From: Limnohabitans sp. MMS-10A-192
GTDB lineage: Bacteria; Pseudomonadota; Gammaproteobacteria; Burkholderiales; Burkholderiaceae_C
Direction: 5' to 3'
DNA: 64,000 nucleotides
NCBI RefSeq assembly: GCF_003063335.1
Contig: NZ_NERX01000002.1
Coordinates: forward strand, 310,001-374,000
Below the pieces are notes generated by a model. It did no database searches. It worked only from the letters and a program-made list of their open reading frames with translations, and had not been told where the DNA came from. This document shows positions 45,871 through 54,275 of this stretch, in pieces (within the stretch, counting starts at the first letter, position 1; every line of letters begins with the position of its first letter). A program made the translations under genes and the position numbers.

Positions 45871-47910
45871 ATGGCCCACCCCATTGGCAGACTTTTGCTG
45901 GCCGCCACCGCGTGTGGCGCGTGCCTGTGCGCCAGCGTGCAAGCGCAGACGCTGGACACGGTGGTGATCCGCGCCGAGCTGGAAAACATGGAGGGCCTGG
46001 CCCGTTCGGCCAGCGAGGGCATTGTGTCGGGGGAGCGCTTGCGTGCCCTGCCCCTGCTGCGCCCCGGCGAGATCATGGAGATGGTGCCCGGCCTGATGGT
46101 CACCCAGCACGCGGGCGACGGCAAGGCCAACCAATATTTCTTGCGCGGCTTCAACCTGGACCACGGCACCGACTTCGCCACTTTTGTGGGCGGCATGCCG
46201 GTCAACATGCCCAGCCATGCGCACGGGCAGGGTTACACCGATCTGAATTTTCTGATCCCGGAGCTGGTCCAGAAGGTGCAGTACCGCAAGGGCCCCTACG
46301 ACGCGCAAGACGGAGACTTCGCTTCGGCGGGCACGGCCCACATCGACTACTTGCGCAAGCTCGACAGCCCTTTGGCGCAAATCACGCTGGGGCAAGGCGG
46401 ATTTCAGCGCACGCTGCTGGCGGGCTCGCCCACGCAGGGCAGCGGCAAGCTCTTGTATGCCTTGGAGGTCTTTCGCAACGATGGCCCTTGGCAAACGCCC
46501 GAGGATTACCGCAAGCGCAACGGGGTCTTGCGCTACAGCGAGGGCAGCACCGTCAGTGGTTATGCCCTCACCGCCATGGCCTACAAGGGGCAATGGACCT
46601 CGACCGATCAGGTGCCGCAACGCGCCATCGACCAAGGCTTGATCTCGCGCTTTGGCAGCTTGGACAGCACGAGCGGTGGCCAAACGCAGCGCTACAGCCT
46701 GTCGGGCGAATGGGCCTGGCTGCAAGGCGACACGCGCACCCGCGCCAATGCCTGGTGGCTGAAGTCATCGCTCGATTTGTGGTCCAACTTCCAGTATTGC
46801 CTGAGCGACCCCGTGACCGCTTGCCCCACTGGTGACCAGTTCATGCAGCGCGAGCAGCGCCAGGCCGTGGGCTTGTCGCTGTCGCAATCGGTGCCCGCGC
46901 AATGGGGCGACAAGGCGGTGGAGAACAGTTACGGCCTGCAGGCGCGGCAGGACAACATCGCGCCGATAGGCCTGTACGCCACCCGCGAACGCGTGGTGCT
47001 GAGCACCGTGCGGCAAGACCAGGTCTGGCAGCGCAGCACGGCGCTGTGGTTTCAGAGCGAAGTGCGTTGGCTGCCTTGGCTCAGAAGCATTGCGGGCCTG
47101 CGCGGCGATGCGTACCAGTTCGATGTGCAGTCGAGCTTGCCCGCCCATTCGGGGCAGACCAGCGCCCAGATGGTCTCGCCCAAGTTGGGCCTGGTGCTGG
47201 GGCCATGGGACAAGACCGAGGTCTACCTCAACCACGGTTATGGCTTCCATTCCAACGATGCGCGGGGCACCACCCAGCCGGTGGACGCGGTCAGCCCTTT
47301 GGTGCGCACCCGGGCCTCGGAAGTGGGTGTGCGCTGGAGCGTGATGCCCGACTGGAAATCGACCTTGTCGCTGTGGCAGCTCAAGACCGCGTCGGAGCTG
47401 CTGTTTGTGGGCGATGCGGGCACCACCGAGCCCTCGCGGCCATCGCGCCGCACCGGGCTCGAGTGGGGTCATTTTGCGCGGGTGGGTGAGCATGTGGCGC
47501 TGGATGCGGACTTGTCGTGGTCGCGTGCGCGCTTCACCGATGGCGATGCGGCTGGCCCCTTCGTGCCGGGCGCGGTCACGACCACGGCCAATCTGGGCGT
47601 GACGCTGGATGCCTGGGGGCCATGGTCGGCCTCTTTCAGGCTGCGCTACTTTGGGCCGCGCCCTTTGATCGAAGACAGCAGCGTTCAGTCGGCCTCGTCC
47701 CTGATCGGCAACTTGCGTGTGGCCTACCGTGTGGACCTTCGCAACCAGCTGAGTCTGGACGTGTTCAATGTGTTCAACACCCAGCGCAACGACATCGACT
47801 ATTTCTACGAGTCCAGGCTCAAAGGCGAGCTGACCCCGGTGTGGGACCACCATGTGCACCCGGTCGAGCCCCGCATGCTGCGCCTGAGCTGGCGCCACCG
47901 GTTTGAATGA
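45871..47910 (+). CDS. TonB-dependent outer-membrane receptor
   Basis: A 679-residue outer-membrane receptor. The signal peptide spans about residues 1-27 (ending SVQAQ). The plug domain follows, with RALPLLRPGEIMEMVPGLMV and NQYFLRGFNLDHGTDFATFV, then a barrel whose last strand is RMLRLSWRHRF. Ligands of this type are usually siderophores, vitamins or aromatic-like substrates. No FecIR-type regulators are next to it. The stop is 3 bases from the convergent EamA gene. Confidence 0.9.
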   Translation: MAHPIGRLLLAATACGACLCASVQAQTLDTVVIRAELENMEGLARSASEGIVSGERLRALPLLRPGEIMEMVPGLMVTQHAGDGKANQYFLRGFNLDHGTDFATFVGGMPVNMPSHAHGQGYTDLNFLIPELVQKVQYRKGPYDAQDGDFASAGTAHIDYLRKLDSPLAQITLGQGGFQRTLLAGSPTQGSGKLLYALEVFRNDGPWQTPEDYRKRNGVLRYSEGSTVSGYALTAMAYKGQWTSTDQVPQRAIDQGLISRFGSLDSTSGGQTQRYSLSGEWAWLQGDTRTRANAWWLKSSLDLWSNFQYCLSDPVTACPTGDQFMQREQRQAVGLSLSQSVPAQWGDKAVENSYGLQARQDNIAPIGLYATRERVVLSTVRQDQVWQRSTALWFQSEVRWLPWLRSIAGLRGDAYQFDVQSSLPAHSGQTSAQMVSPKLGLVLGPWDKTEVYLNHGYGFHSNDARGTTQPVDAVSPLVRTRASEVGVRWSVMPDWKSTLSLWQLKTASELLFVGDAGTTEPSRPSRRTGLEWGHFARVGEHVALDADLSWSRARFTDGDAAGPFVPGAVTTTANLGVTLDAWGPWSASFRLRYFGPRPLIEDSSVQSASSLIGNLRVAYRVDLRNQLSLDVFNVFNTQRNDIDYFYESRLKGELTPVWDHHVHPVEPRMLRLSWRHRFE

Positions 47911-47913
47911 GTT

Positions 47914-48837
47914 TCATGCGCTGCTGCGCCCGGCTGACCAGGCGCTGCCCATCGAGGCGCAGATGATGAAGCCCATGGCCGCCCATTGGCCGGGGCTCAG
48001 GTGCTCGCTCAGCACGATCCAGCCGGCCATCGCGCCCACGGCGGGCTCCAGGCTCAGCAAGATGCTGAAGGTGTGTTGGGGCAGGTGCTTGAGGGCGACC
48101 ATCTCCAGCGTGTAGGGCACGGCGCTCGACAGCAGGGCCACGGCCAGACCGGCGGCCAGCCATTGCGTGTCCAGCAGGGCGCTGCCCGCTTCGTACAGGC
48201 CAAAGGGCGTGACCACCAAGGCCGCAGCCAGCATGCCCATGGGCGTGGCCATGGCGCCATAACGTTGGGCCACGCGCTGCCCGAACACGATGTACATCGC
48301 CCAACAAGCCCCCGCGGCCAGCGCAAAGCCGATGCCCAGCGGGTCCAGCGCATCGTGTGCGCCGGGCAAGGGCAAGATCAGGCCCAAGCCCAGCACGGCC
48401 AGGGCCACCCAGAGCCAATCGCTGGCTTTGCGCGAGTGCCACAACGCCACGGCCAGTGGCCCGGTGAACTCGATGGCGATCGCCAAACCAAAGGGAATCG
48501 TCTTGATGGCGCTGTAAAACAGCAGGTTCATCACCCCCAGCGTGACGCCGTACAGGCCCAGCGGCAGGGCGTCTGCCCAAGTCCAGCGGCGCCGCCAGGG
48601 GCGCCAAAAGGCCATCAACATCAGCGTGGCAAACACCAGCCGGTAAAGCGTGGTGCCACCGGCGCCCACCGCCGGGAACAGGCTTTTGGCAAACGAGGTG
48701 CCGATCGACAGCGAAATGAGGGAGCCGAGCAAGGCGCCCACGGGCCAGATGGGGAAGGACAAATTCGGACTTTCGGGGTGGCTGGTGGCTTGGGGTGGAC
48801 AAAACCCGCCGGGGCCAGGTGCATTCGGGGGCATCAT
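47914..48837 (-). CDS. EamA/RhtA-family permease
   Basis: A 307-residue inner-membrane protein with about ten hydrophobic segments and the duplicated EamA domains, similar to the threonine/homoserine exporter RhtA (NLLFYSAIKTIPFGLAIAIE, TGPLAVALWHSRKASDWLWV, then a second repeat with LAVALLSSAVPYTLEMVALK). The start MMPPNAPG at 48837 gives a short hydrophilic leader. It is divergent from yajC with 90 bases between. The exported compound is not inferable. Confidence 0.85.
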   Translation of the reverse strand: MMPPNAPGPGGFCPPQATSHPESPNLSFPIWPVGALLGSLISLSIGTSFAKSLFPAVGAGGTTLYRLVFATLMLMAFWRPWRRRWTWADALPLGLYGVTLGVMNLLFYSAIKTIPFGLAIAIEFTGPLAVALWHSRKASDWLWVALAVLGLGLILPLPGAHDALDPLGIGFALAAGACWAMYIVFGQRVAQRYGAMATPMGMLAAALVVTPFGLYEAGSALLDTQWLAAGLAVALLSSAVPYTLEMVALKHLPQHTFSILLSLEPAVGAMAGWIVLSEHLSPGQWAAMGFIICASMGSAWSAGRSSA

Positions 48838-48927
48838 AGCCCCGCATACAATCCCCCGTTGGTCTGCCCAGCTGTCCGCGTGACAGCTGGGCAGAAGACA
48901 GACAGCCCGTTTTTGTGGAGTTACCCC

Positions 48928-49260
48928 ATGTTCATTTCTTCCGCTTTTGCCCAAACCGCTCCTGCTGCCGCTGCTGGCAGCGACATGCAGTCCACCTTGA
49001 TGAGCATGCTGCCTTTGCTGCTGATGTTCGCGGTGCTGTATTTCGTGATGATCCGCCCCCAGATGAAAAAGCAAAAAGAGCACCGCGCCATGATCGACGC
49101 GTTGGCCAAGGGCGACGAAGTCGTGACCGCTGGCGGCTTGCTGGGCAAGGTCAGCAAAATCGGTGACAGCAACATCGGCGTGGAAATCGCTTCGGGCGTG
49201 GAAGTGCAAATGCAGCGCAGCGCTGTGGTGCAGGTCTTGCCCAAAGGCACACTGAAGTAA
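48928..49260 (+). CDS. yajC: Preprotein translocase subunit YajC
   Basis: A 110-residue membrane protein of the SecDF-YajC complex. One membrane helix (LPLLLMFAVLYFVMI, residues 30-45) is followed by RPQMKKQKEHRAMIDALAKG, GDEVVTAGGLLGKVSKI, the standard YajC pattern. It is 71 bases before secD, with a hairpin between. Confidence 0.95.
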   Translation: MFISSAFAQTAPAAAAGSDMQSTLMSMLPLLLMFAVLYFVMIRPQMKKQKEHRAMIDALAKGDEVVTAGGLLGKVSKIGDSNIGVEIASGVEVQMQRSAVVQVLPKGTLK

Positions 49261-49287
49261 TTCAGGTCCGTTTTCGGCTTTTTCAGC

Positions 49288-49311
49288 GGGGCGCATGACG
49301 CCCCGGTTTTT
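49288..49311 (+). terminator. Hairpin with T-run between yajC and secD
   Basis: GGGGCG (49288-49293) pairs with CGCCCC (49299-49304) over a 5-base loop, followed by GG and five T. It resembles a weak intrinsic terminator and could reduce read-through from yajC into secDF. Confidence 0.55.
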
Positions 49312-49331
49312 CATCCTGTACGCGAGTCCTT

Positions 49332-51209
49332 ATGAACCGTTACCCGGTCTGGAAATACGCGATCATCGTGATCGCATTGTTGCTGGGGGTGGTCTACACC
49401 CTGCCCAACTTCTTTGGTGAGGCGCCTGCTGTGCAGGTGTCTTCGGGCAAGGCCACCATCAAGGTGGACACCGGCACGCTGCAAAAAGTCGAAGACGCGC
49501 TCAAGGCCGCGGGCGTCACCGCCCAAAGCGTGGCGCTCGAAGGCGGCTCCATCCGGGCCCGCTTTGACAGCACCGACAACCAACTCAAGGCCAAGGACGC
49601 GGTTCAAAAAGCCCTGATCCCTGATGCGGCCGATCCACAGTTTGTGGTGGCGCTCAATTTGGTGTCGCGCTCGCCCGAGTGGCTCGGTGCCTTGCACGCC
49701 GCGCCCATGTACCTGGGCCTGGACTTGCGCGGTGGCGTGCACTTCATGCTGCAGGTGGACATGCAGGCGGCCCTGACGCAGCGCGTGGAATCGCTCACGG
49801 GCGACCTGCGCAGCTTGCTGCGCGAGAAAGACGTGCGCCACGGCGGCATCACGCGCAACGGCCAAAACGTCGAGATCCGCTTGCGCGACGCGCAGCAGCT
49901 CGAAGCGGCCAAGCGCCTGTTGTCGGCCCAGTTCCCTGACCTGCAAACGCAGGACGTGGCCGATGGCGCCGAGTTCCGCCTGATCGCCAGCAACAAGCCC
50001 GAAGCCGCCCGCCGGGTGCAAGAGCAGGCTTTGAAGCAAAACATCACCACCTTGCACAACCGGATCAACGAGCTGGGCGTGGCCGAGCCCGTGATCCAGC
50101 AGCAAGGCCTGGACCGCATCGTGGTGCAGTTGCCCGGCGTGCAGGACACGGCCAAGGCCAAGGACATTCTGGGCCGCACCGCCACGCTGGAAGTGCGCAT
50201 GGTGGACGAAAGCACCGAAGCGCGTGCGGCCGAACAAGGCGGCATCGTGCCCTTTGGCGCTGAGCGTTATCTGGAGCGCGAAGGCCGTCCGCTGATCGTC
50301 AAAAAACAAGTGGTGCTCACGGGTGACAACCTGACCGACGCGCAACCCGGCTTTGACAACCAGACGCAAGAACCCGTGGTCAACCTGACGCTGGACGCCA
50401 AGGGCGCCCGCATCTTCAAGGATGTGACCCGCGAGAACATCGGCAAGCGCATGGCCATTTTGCTGTTTGAAAAAGGCAAGGGCGAGGTTGTGACCGCGCC
50501 GGTGATCCGCTCCGAAATCGGTGGTGGTCGCGTGCAGATTTCGGGCCGCATGACCACCGCAGAAGCCAACGACACCGCGCTGCTGTTGCGTGCAGGCTCT
50601 TTGGCCGCGCCGATGGAGATCATCGAAGAGCGCACCATTGGCCCGAGCCTGGGTGCCGAAAACATCGCCAAGGGCTTCAACAGCGTGACCTGGGGTTTCC
50701 TGGTGATCGTGGCCTTCATGGTGATTTATTACGCCATGTTCGGTTTGTTCTCTGGCATCGCGCTGGCGGTGAACTTGTTGTTCCTGGTGGCGATCTTGTC
50801 CATGTTGCAAGCCACATTGACGTTGCCCGGCATGGCCGCGATGGCGCTCGCTCTGGGCATGGCCATTGACTCGAACGTGCTGATCAACGAGCGCGTGCGT
50901 GAAGAGTTGCGCAATGGCGCCAGCCCGCAAGCGGCCATCCATGCCGGTTATGACCGCGCTTGGGCCACGATTTTTGACTCCAACATCACCACGCTGATCG
51001 CGGGTGTGGCCTTGCTGGCCTTTGGCTCTGGCCCGGTGCGTGGTTTTGCGGTGGTGCACTGCATCGGCATCTTGACCAGCATGTTCTCGGCTGTGTTCTT
51101 CTCGCGCGGCCTGGTGAACCTCTGGTACGGCAGCAAGAAAAAACTCAAATCGGTGTCGATCGGTACCGTGTGGCGGCCTGAGGCTGGCACCGCGGTGAAA
51201 GCCGACTAA
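49332..51209 (+). CDS. secD: Protein translocase subunit SecD
   Basis: SecD with SecF uses the proton gradient to pull preproteins through SecYEG. The 625-residue length is normal. The first membrane helix spans residues 8-25, then the large periplasmic domain contains LDLRGGVHFMLQVDMQAAL. The C-terminal RND-type membrane block carries GMAAMALALGMAIDSNVLIN, ERVREEL and FDSNITTLIAG. secF follows 12 bases later. Confidence 0.98.
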   Translation: MNRYPVWKYAIIVIALLLGVVYTLPNFFGEAPAVQVSSGKATIKVDTGTLQKVEDALKAAGVTAQSVALEGGSIRARFDSTDNQLKAKDAVQKALIPDAADPQFVVALNLVSRSPEWLGALHAAPMYLGLDLRGGVHFMLQVDMQAALTQRVESLTGDLRSLLREKDVRHGGITRNGQNVEIRLRDAQQLEAAKRLLSAQFPDLQTQDVADGAEFRLIASNKPEAARRVQEQALKQNITTLHNRINELGVAEPVIQQQGLDRIVVQLPGVQDTAKAKDILGRTATLEVRMVDESTEARAAEQGGIVPFGAERYLEREGRPLIVKKQVVLTGDNLTDAQPGFDNQTQEPVVNLTLDAKGARIFKDVTRENIGKRMAILLFEKGKGEVVTAPVIRSEIGGGRVQISGRMTTAEANDTALLLRAGSLAAPMEIIEERTIGPSLGAENIAKGFNSVTWGFLVIVAFMVIYYAMFGLFSGIALAVNLLFLVAILSMLQATLTLPGMAAMALALGMAIDSNVLINERVREELRNGASPQAAIHAGYDRAWATIFDSNITTLIAGVALLAFGSGPVRGFAVVHCIGILTSMFSAVFFSRGLVNLWYGSKKKLKSVSIGTVWRPEAGTAVKAD

Positions 51210-51221
51210 GGGGAAAAGACC

Positions 51222-52172
51222 ATGGAATTGTTCAAAATCAAAAAAGACATCCCGTTCATGAAGAACGCGTTGGTCTTCAACGCGATTTCCTTTGTGACCT
51301 TCGCGCTGGCCGTGTTCTTTTTGTTCACCAAGGGCCTGCACCTGTCGGTGGAATTCACGGGCGGCACGCTGATGGAAGTCAGCTACAGCCAGCCCGCTGA
51401 CCTGAACAAGGTGCGCGCCACGGTGGGCACTTTGGGGTTCAGTGAAGTGCAGGTGCAGAACTTCGGCACGGCCCGTGATGTGATGATCCGTTTGCCTGCG
51501 CAAAAAGGCGTGAGCTCGGCGCAGCAGAGCGAAAAAGTGTTGAGCGCCCTGAAGGCCGACAACGCTGACGTGACTTTGCGTCGCACCGAGTTTGTCGGCC
51601 CGCAAGTGGGTGACGAGCTGGCCGAAGACGGCCTGAAGGCGCTGGCCTTTGTGGTGGTCGGCATCATGATCTATTTGGCGATCCGCTTCGAGTGGAAGTT
51701 CGCGGTCTCGGCCATCATCGCCAACTTGCACGACGTGATCATCATCCTGGGCTTTTTCGCTTACTTCCAGTGGGAATTTTCACTGGCGGTGTTGGCGGCG
51801 GTGCTGGCGGTGTTGGGTTACTCGGTCAACGAGTCGGTCGTGATTTTTGACCGGATTCGCGAGAACTTCCGCCGTTACCGCAAGATGAACACGGTCGAGA
51901 TCATCGACAACGCGATCACCTCCACCATCAGCCGCACCATCATCACCCACGGCTCGACCCAGATCATGGTCTTGTCCATGCTGCTGTTCGGCGGCGAGAC
52001 GCTGCACTACTTCGCCATGGCGCTGACGATTGGCATTTGCTTTGGCATTTACTCGTCGGTGTTTGTGGCCGCTGCGATTGCCATGTGGCTGGGCTTGCAG
52101 CGCGAAGACTTGATCAAGCCGATCAAGAAAGACAACGACCCGAGCGACGAAAACTCGGGCGCGGTGGTCTGA
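51222..52172 (+). CDS. secF: Protein translocase subunit SecF
   Basis: The 316-residue partner of SecD. It starts at MELFKIKKDIPFMKN, shows VEFTGGTLMEV near the first periplasmic strand and the RND-type block LAVLGYSVNESVVIFDRIRE, then NAITSTISRTIITHGST. An AGGGGAAAAG ribosome site precedes it. A terminator-like hairpin follows the stop. Confidence 0.98.
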   Translation: MELFKIKKDIPFMKNALVFNAISFVTFALAVFFLFTKGLHLSVEFTGGTLMEVSYSQPADLNKVRATVGTLGFSEVQVQNFGTARDVMIRLPAQKGVSSAQQSEKVLSALKADNADVTLRRTEFVGPQVGDELAEDGLKALAFVVVGIMIYLAIRFEWKFAVSAIIANLHDVIIILGFFAYFQWEFSLAVLAAVLAVLGYSVNESVVIFDRIRENFRRYRKMNTVEIIDNAITSTISRTIITHGSTQIMVLSMLLFGGETLHYFAMALTIGICFGIYSSVFVAAAIAMWLGLQREDLIKPIKKDNDPSDENSGAVV

Positions 52173-52190
52173 GGCTTTCACATCCAAGCA

Positions 52191-52217
52191 AGGGCACCTT
52201 CGGGTGCTCTTTGTTTT
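52191..52217 (+). terminator. Intrinsic terminator after secF
   Basis: AGGGCACC (52191-52198) pairs with GGTGCTCT (52203-52210) around TTCG with one G-T pair, followed by TTGTTTTT. It lies between the convergent secF and dprA genes and may serve both. Confidence 0.85.
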
Positions 52218-52223
52218 TGGGGC

Positions 52224-53372
52224 CTAGCCCACGCCAATGCGCTGAAACAGCCCGCCGGGCAAGCGGCCGACTTGCCCCATCAACTCCAGCTCCAGCAGTT
52301 GCGCCTGCAGCTGGGCCGTGGGCCAGCCGCAGCGTGCTTGCAAGGCGTCCAGCCCCACCGGGTCGTGGCCCAGCAGGCTGAGCAGTTCATCTTCGGTTTC
52401 CGTGTGTGCTGTCGCTGCATCCAAGGCCAGCGGCACGTTTGCAAACGGGTCGGGCATGCGCAGCTCTTCGAGCACGTCTTGCGCCGACTCCACCAGTTTG
52501 GCGCCTTGCTTGATCAAGGCGTGGCAACCCTTGGCCTGCGCCGAATGGATGGAGCCCGGAATGGCCAGCACATCGCGGCCTTGCTCCAGTGCTTGCTTGG
52601 CGGTGATGAGCGAGCCCGATTGCAGGGCCGCTTCCACCACCAAGGTGGCTTGCGACAGCCCCGCGATCAGGCGGTTGCGTTTGGGGAAGTTGGCATTCAG
52701 CGGCGGCGTGCCCAGGTGGTATTCACTGAGGATCAGGCCGCGCTGCGCAATGCGGTGGGCCAGTTCGCGGTGCTGGCGCGGATAGACCCGGTCCAGCCCG
52801 GTGCCGACCACGGCGATGGTGGCCAGCGCCTGGGGCCCAGCGCCCAGCATGGCGCCGTCGTGCGCCGCCCCATCGACGCCCAGCGCCATGCCTGAGACGA
52901 TGGTCAGCCCGCTGCCTGCCAGGGCGCGGGCAAATTCACGCGCATTGGCTTGGCCCTGAGGGGTGGGGTTGCGGCTGCCGACCACGGCCAGGCATTGCTC
53001 TGCGTTCAGGCTTGGCAGTGCGGCGGTTTGGCCCAGGGCATACAGCATCAAGGGCGGATCGGGGATGAGCAAGAGCGGGGCGGGGTAGTCGGTATCGCTG
53101 AGCGTGAGCACGGCACATGACACATCGACGTTGTCATGGCTTTGGAGCCAAGCCCAGGTGTCTTGTGTCAGCTCGGCCCAGCCCTCGGGTGGGCTCACCA
53201 GGTGCCGCGCTTGCGTGGCCGAGACCACTTGGCGCAAGGTGGATTCGCTTTGCGCAAAGATCTGCGCGGGCTCGCCGAAAGCAGCGAGCAGCTTGCGTGC
53301 GCTTTCGTTGCCCACGCCACGCGTGAGCGACAGCCGCAGCCACGAGCCCAATTCTTCGGGGGTGTTCACCAT
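52224..53372 (-). CDS. dprA: DNA-processing protein DprA
   Basis: DprA binds incoming single-stranded DNA and loads RecA during natural transformation. The 382-residue protein has a SAM-like N-terminal domain, the Rossmann-type core with AVVGSRNPTPQGQANAREF and SGMALGVDGAAHDGA near residues 130-170, KRNRLIAGLSQATLVVEAAL and a C-terminal winged helix (LGHDPVGLDALQARCGWP). All core motifs are intact. Confidence 0.95.
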   Translation of the reverse strand: MVNTPEELGSWLRLSLTRGVGNESARKLLAAFGEPAQIFAQSESTLRQVVSATQARHLVSPPEGWAELTQDTWAWLQSHDNVDVSCAVLTLSDTDYPAPLLLIPDPPLMLYALGQTAALPSLNAEQCLAVVGSRNPTPQGQANAREFARALAGSGLTIVSGMALGVDGAAHDGAMLGAGPQALATIAVVGTGLDRVYPRQHRELAHRIAQRGLILSEYHLGTPPLNANFPKRNRLIAGLSQATLVVEAALQSGSLITAKQALEQGRDVLAIPGSIHSAQAKGCHALIKQGAKLVESAQDVLEELRMPDPFANVPLALDAATAHTETEDELLSLLGHDPVGLDALQARCGWPTAQLQAQLLELELMGQVGRLPGGLFQRIGVG

Positions 53373-53463
53373 CCATGTCTCCCTGTGCAGCCTGGTCGGC
53401 TGTCTGTGGGGTCATTGTGGTGGCCGCATTGGGCGGGCGTCAAGCGGCCCTTGGTCGGCTGTT

Positions 53464-54192
53464 TCAGGGTTGGGCGAGCGCTTGTCGGCGGCGCGAGAAC
53501 GTGTCAAAGGCCCAGTGGTTGAGCACCGACACCGCCCAGCAAATCAGTCCGGTCCACAAGGTGTGGCTGGGGTAATGCGCGCCGCGCACGGTTTGGGTCA
53601 TGCCCAAAATGAAGCCCAGCACCAGCACGCCGATCAACAGCGCGCGGCCGCGGCGTCGGTCAGCCACGGTGGCGTTGGTCAGCCAAGGCAGGCACAGTGC
53701 CAAAAAGGCCAGGGCCGACGAGGCGTGGCCGCCAGGGAAACAATGACCTGCGCCGCCATCGGCCACCCCCCAGCGCCAATGCGAGACATAAACGGCAGGC
53801 CCGCCAAAGTCCTGCAGGTCCCAGGGGCAGCTGGTCAGGCTGATGCGTTTGAGGCTGCTGATGCACAGCAGGCACCACAAAACGCCCATGACAATTTCGA
53901 TGCGCTGCAGCCGGCTCAAGTGGCGAAACCAGCCGCGTGGCCACCAGACCATGAGCACCAGGCCCAGCAGGACCACCCCGGCGAGTTGGCGTGCTTTGGT
54001 GTGGAGCACGGCTTCGAGCCACCAGTTGTCCTTCCAGCTGAAGCCTTGGGCATCGCCCATAGCCTGCATGACCGGATAGTCCAGGCCCGAGAAATCCCAG
54101 GCCATCACGCACAGCAAGGCCAGCAGGCTGTAGAGCGTCAGGTCGCGCAAGGGGGTGTGTTCACGCGCAGCGGTAGAGGGATTCATGGCCAT
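53464..54192 (-). CDS. PAP2-family membrane phosphatase, lipid A phosphatase-like
   Basis: A 242-residue membrane phosphatase with about six hydrophobic segments. The three PAP2 motifs are visible: K-x-R-type SSLKRISLTSCPWDL, CFPGGHASSAL (Gly replaces the usual Ser in PSGH), and TVRGAHYPSHTLWTG with the catalytic His. Members dephosphorylate lipid A, undecaprenyl pyrophosphate or phosphatidylglycerol phosphate. It is divergent from eptA with 83 bases between, supporting a lipid A role (LpxE-like). Starts at 54192 and 54186 are both possible. Confidence 0.85.
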   Translation of the reverse strand: MAMNPSTAAREHTPLRDLTLYSLLALLCVMAWDFSGLDYPVMQAMGDAQGFSWKDNWWLEAVLHTKARQLAGVVLLGLVLMVWWPRGWFRHLSRLQRIEIVMGVLWCLLCISSLKRISLTSCPWDLQDFGGPAVYVSHWRWGVADGGAGHCFPGGHASSALAFLALCLPWLTNATVADRRRGRALLIGVLVLGFILGMTQTVRGAHYPSHTLWTGLICWAVSVLNHWAFDTFSRRRQALAQP

Positions 54193-54275
54193 GGGGTCAG
54201 GGATAGGCGAAAGCTGAGGCCGGATTAGACCATGGGCGACTAAAATCAGCCCGCTATCACCCACCAAAGTACCGC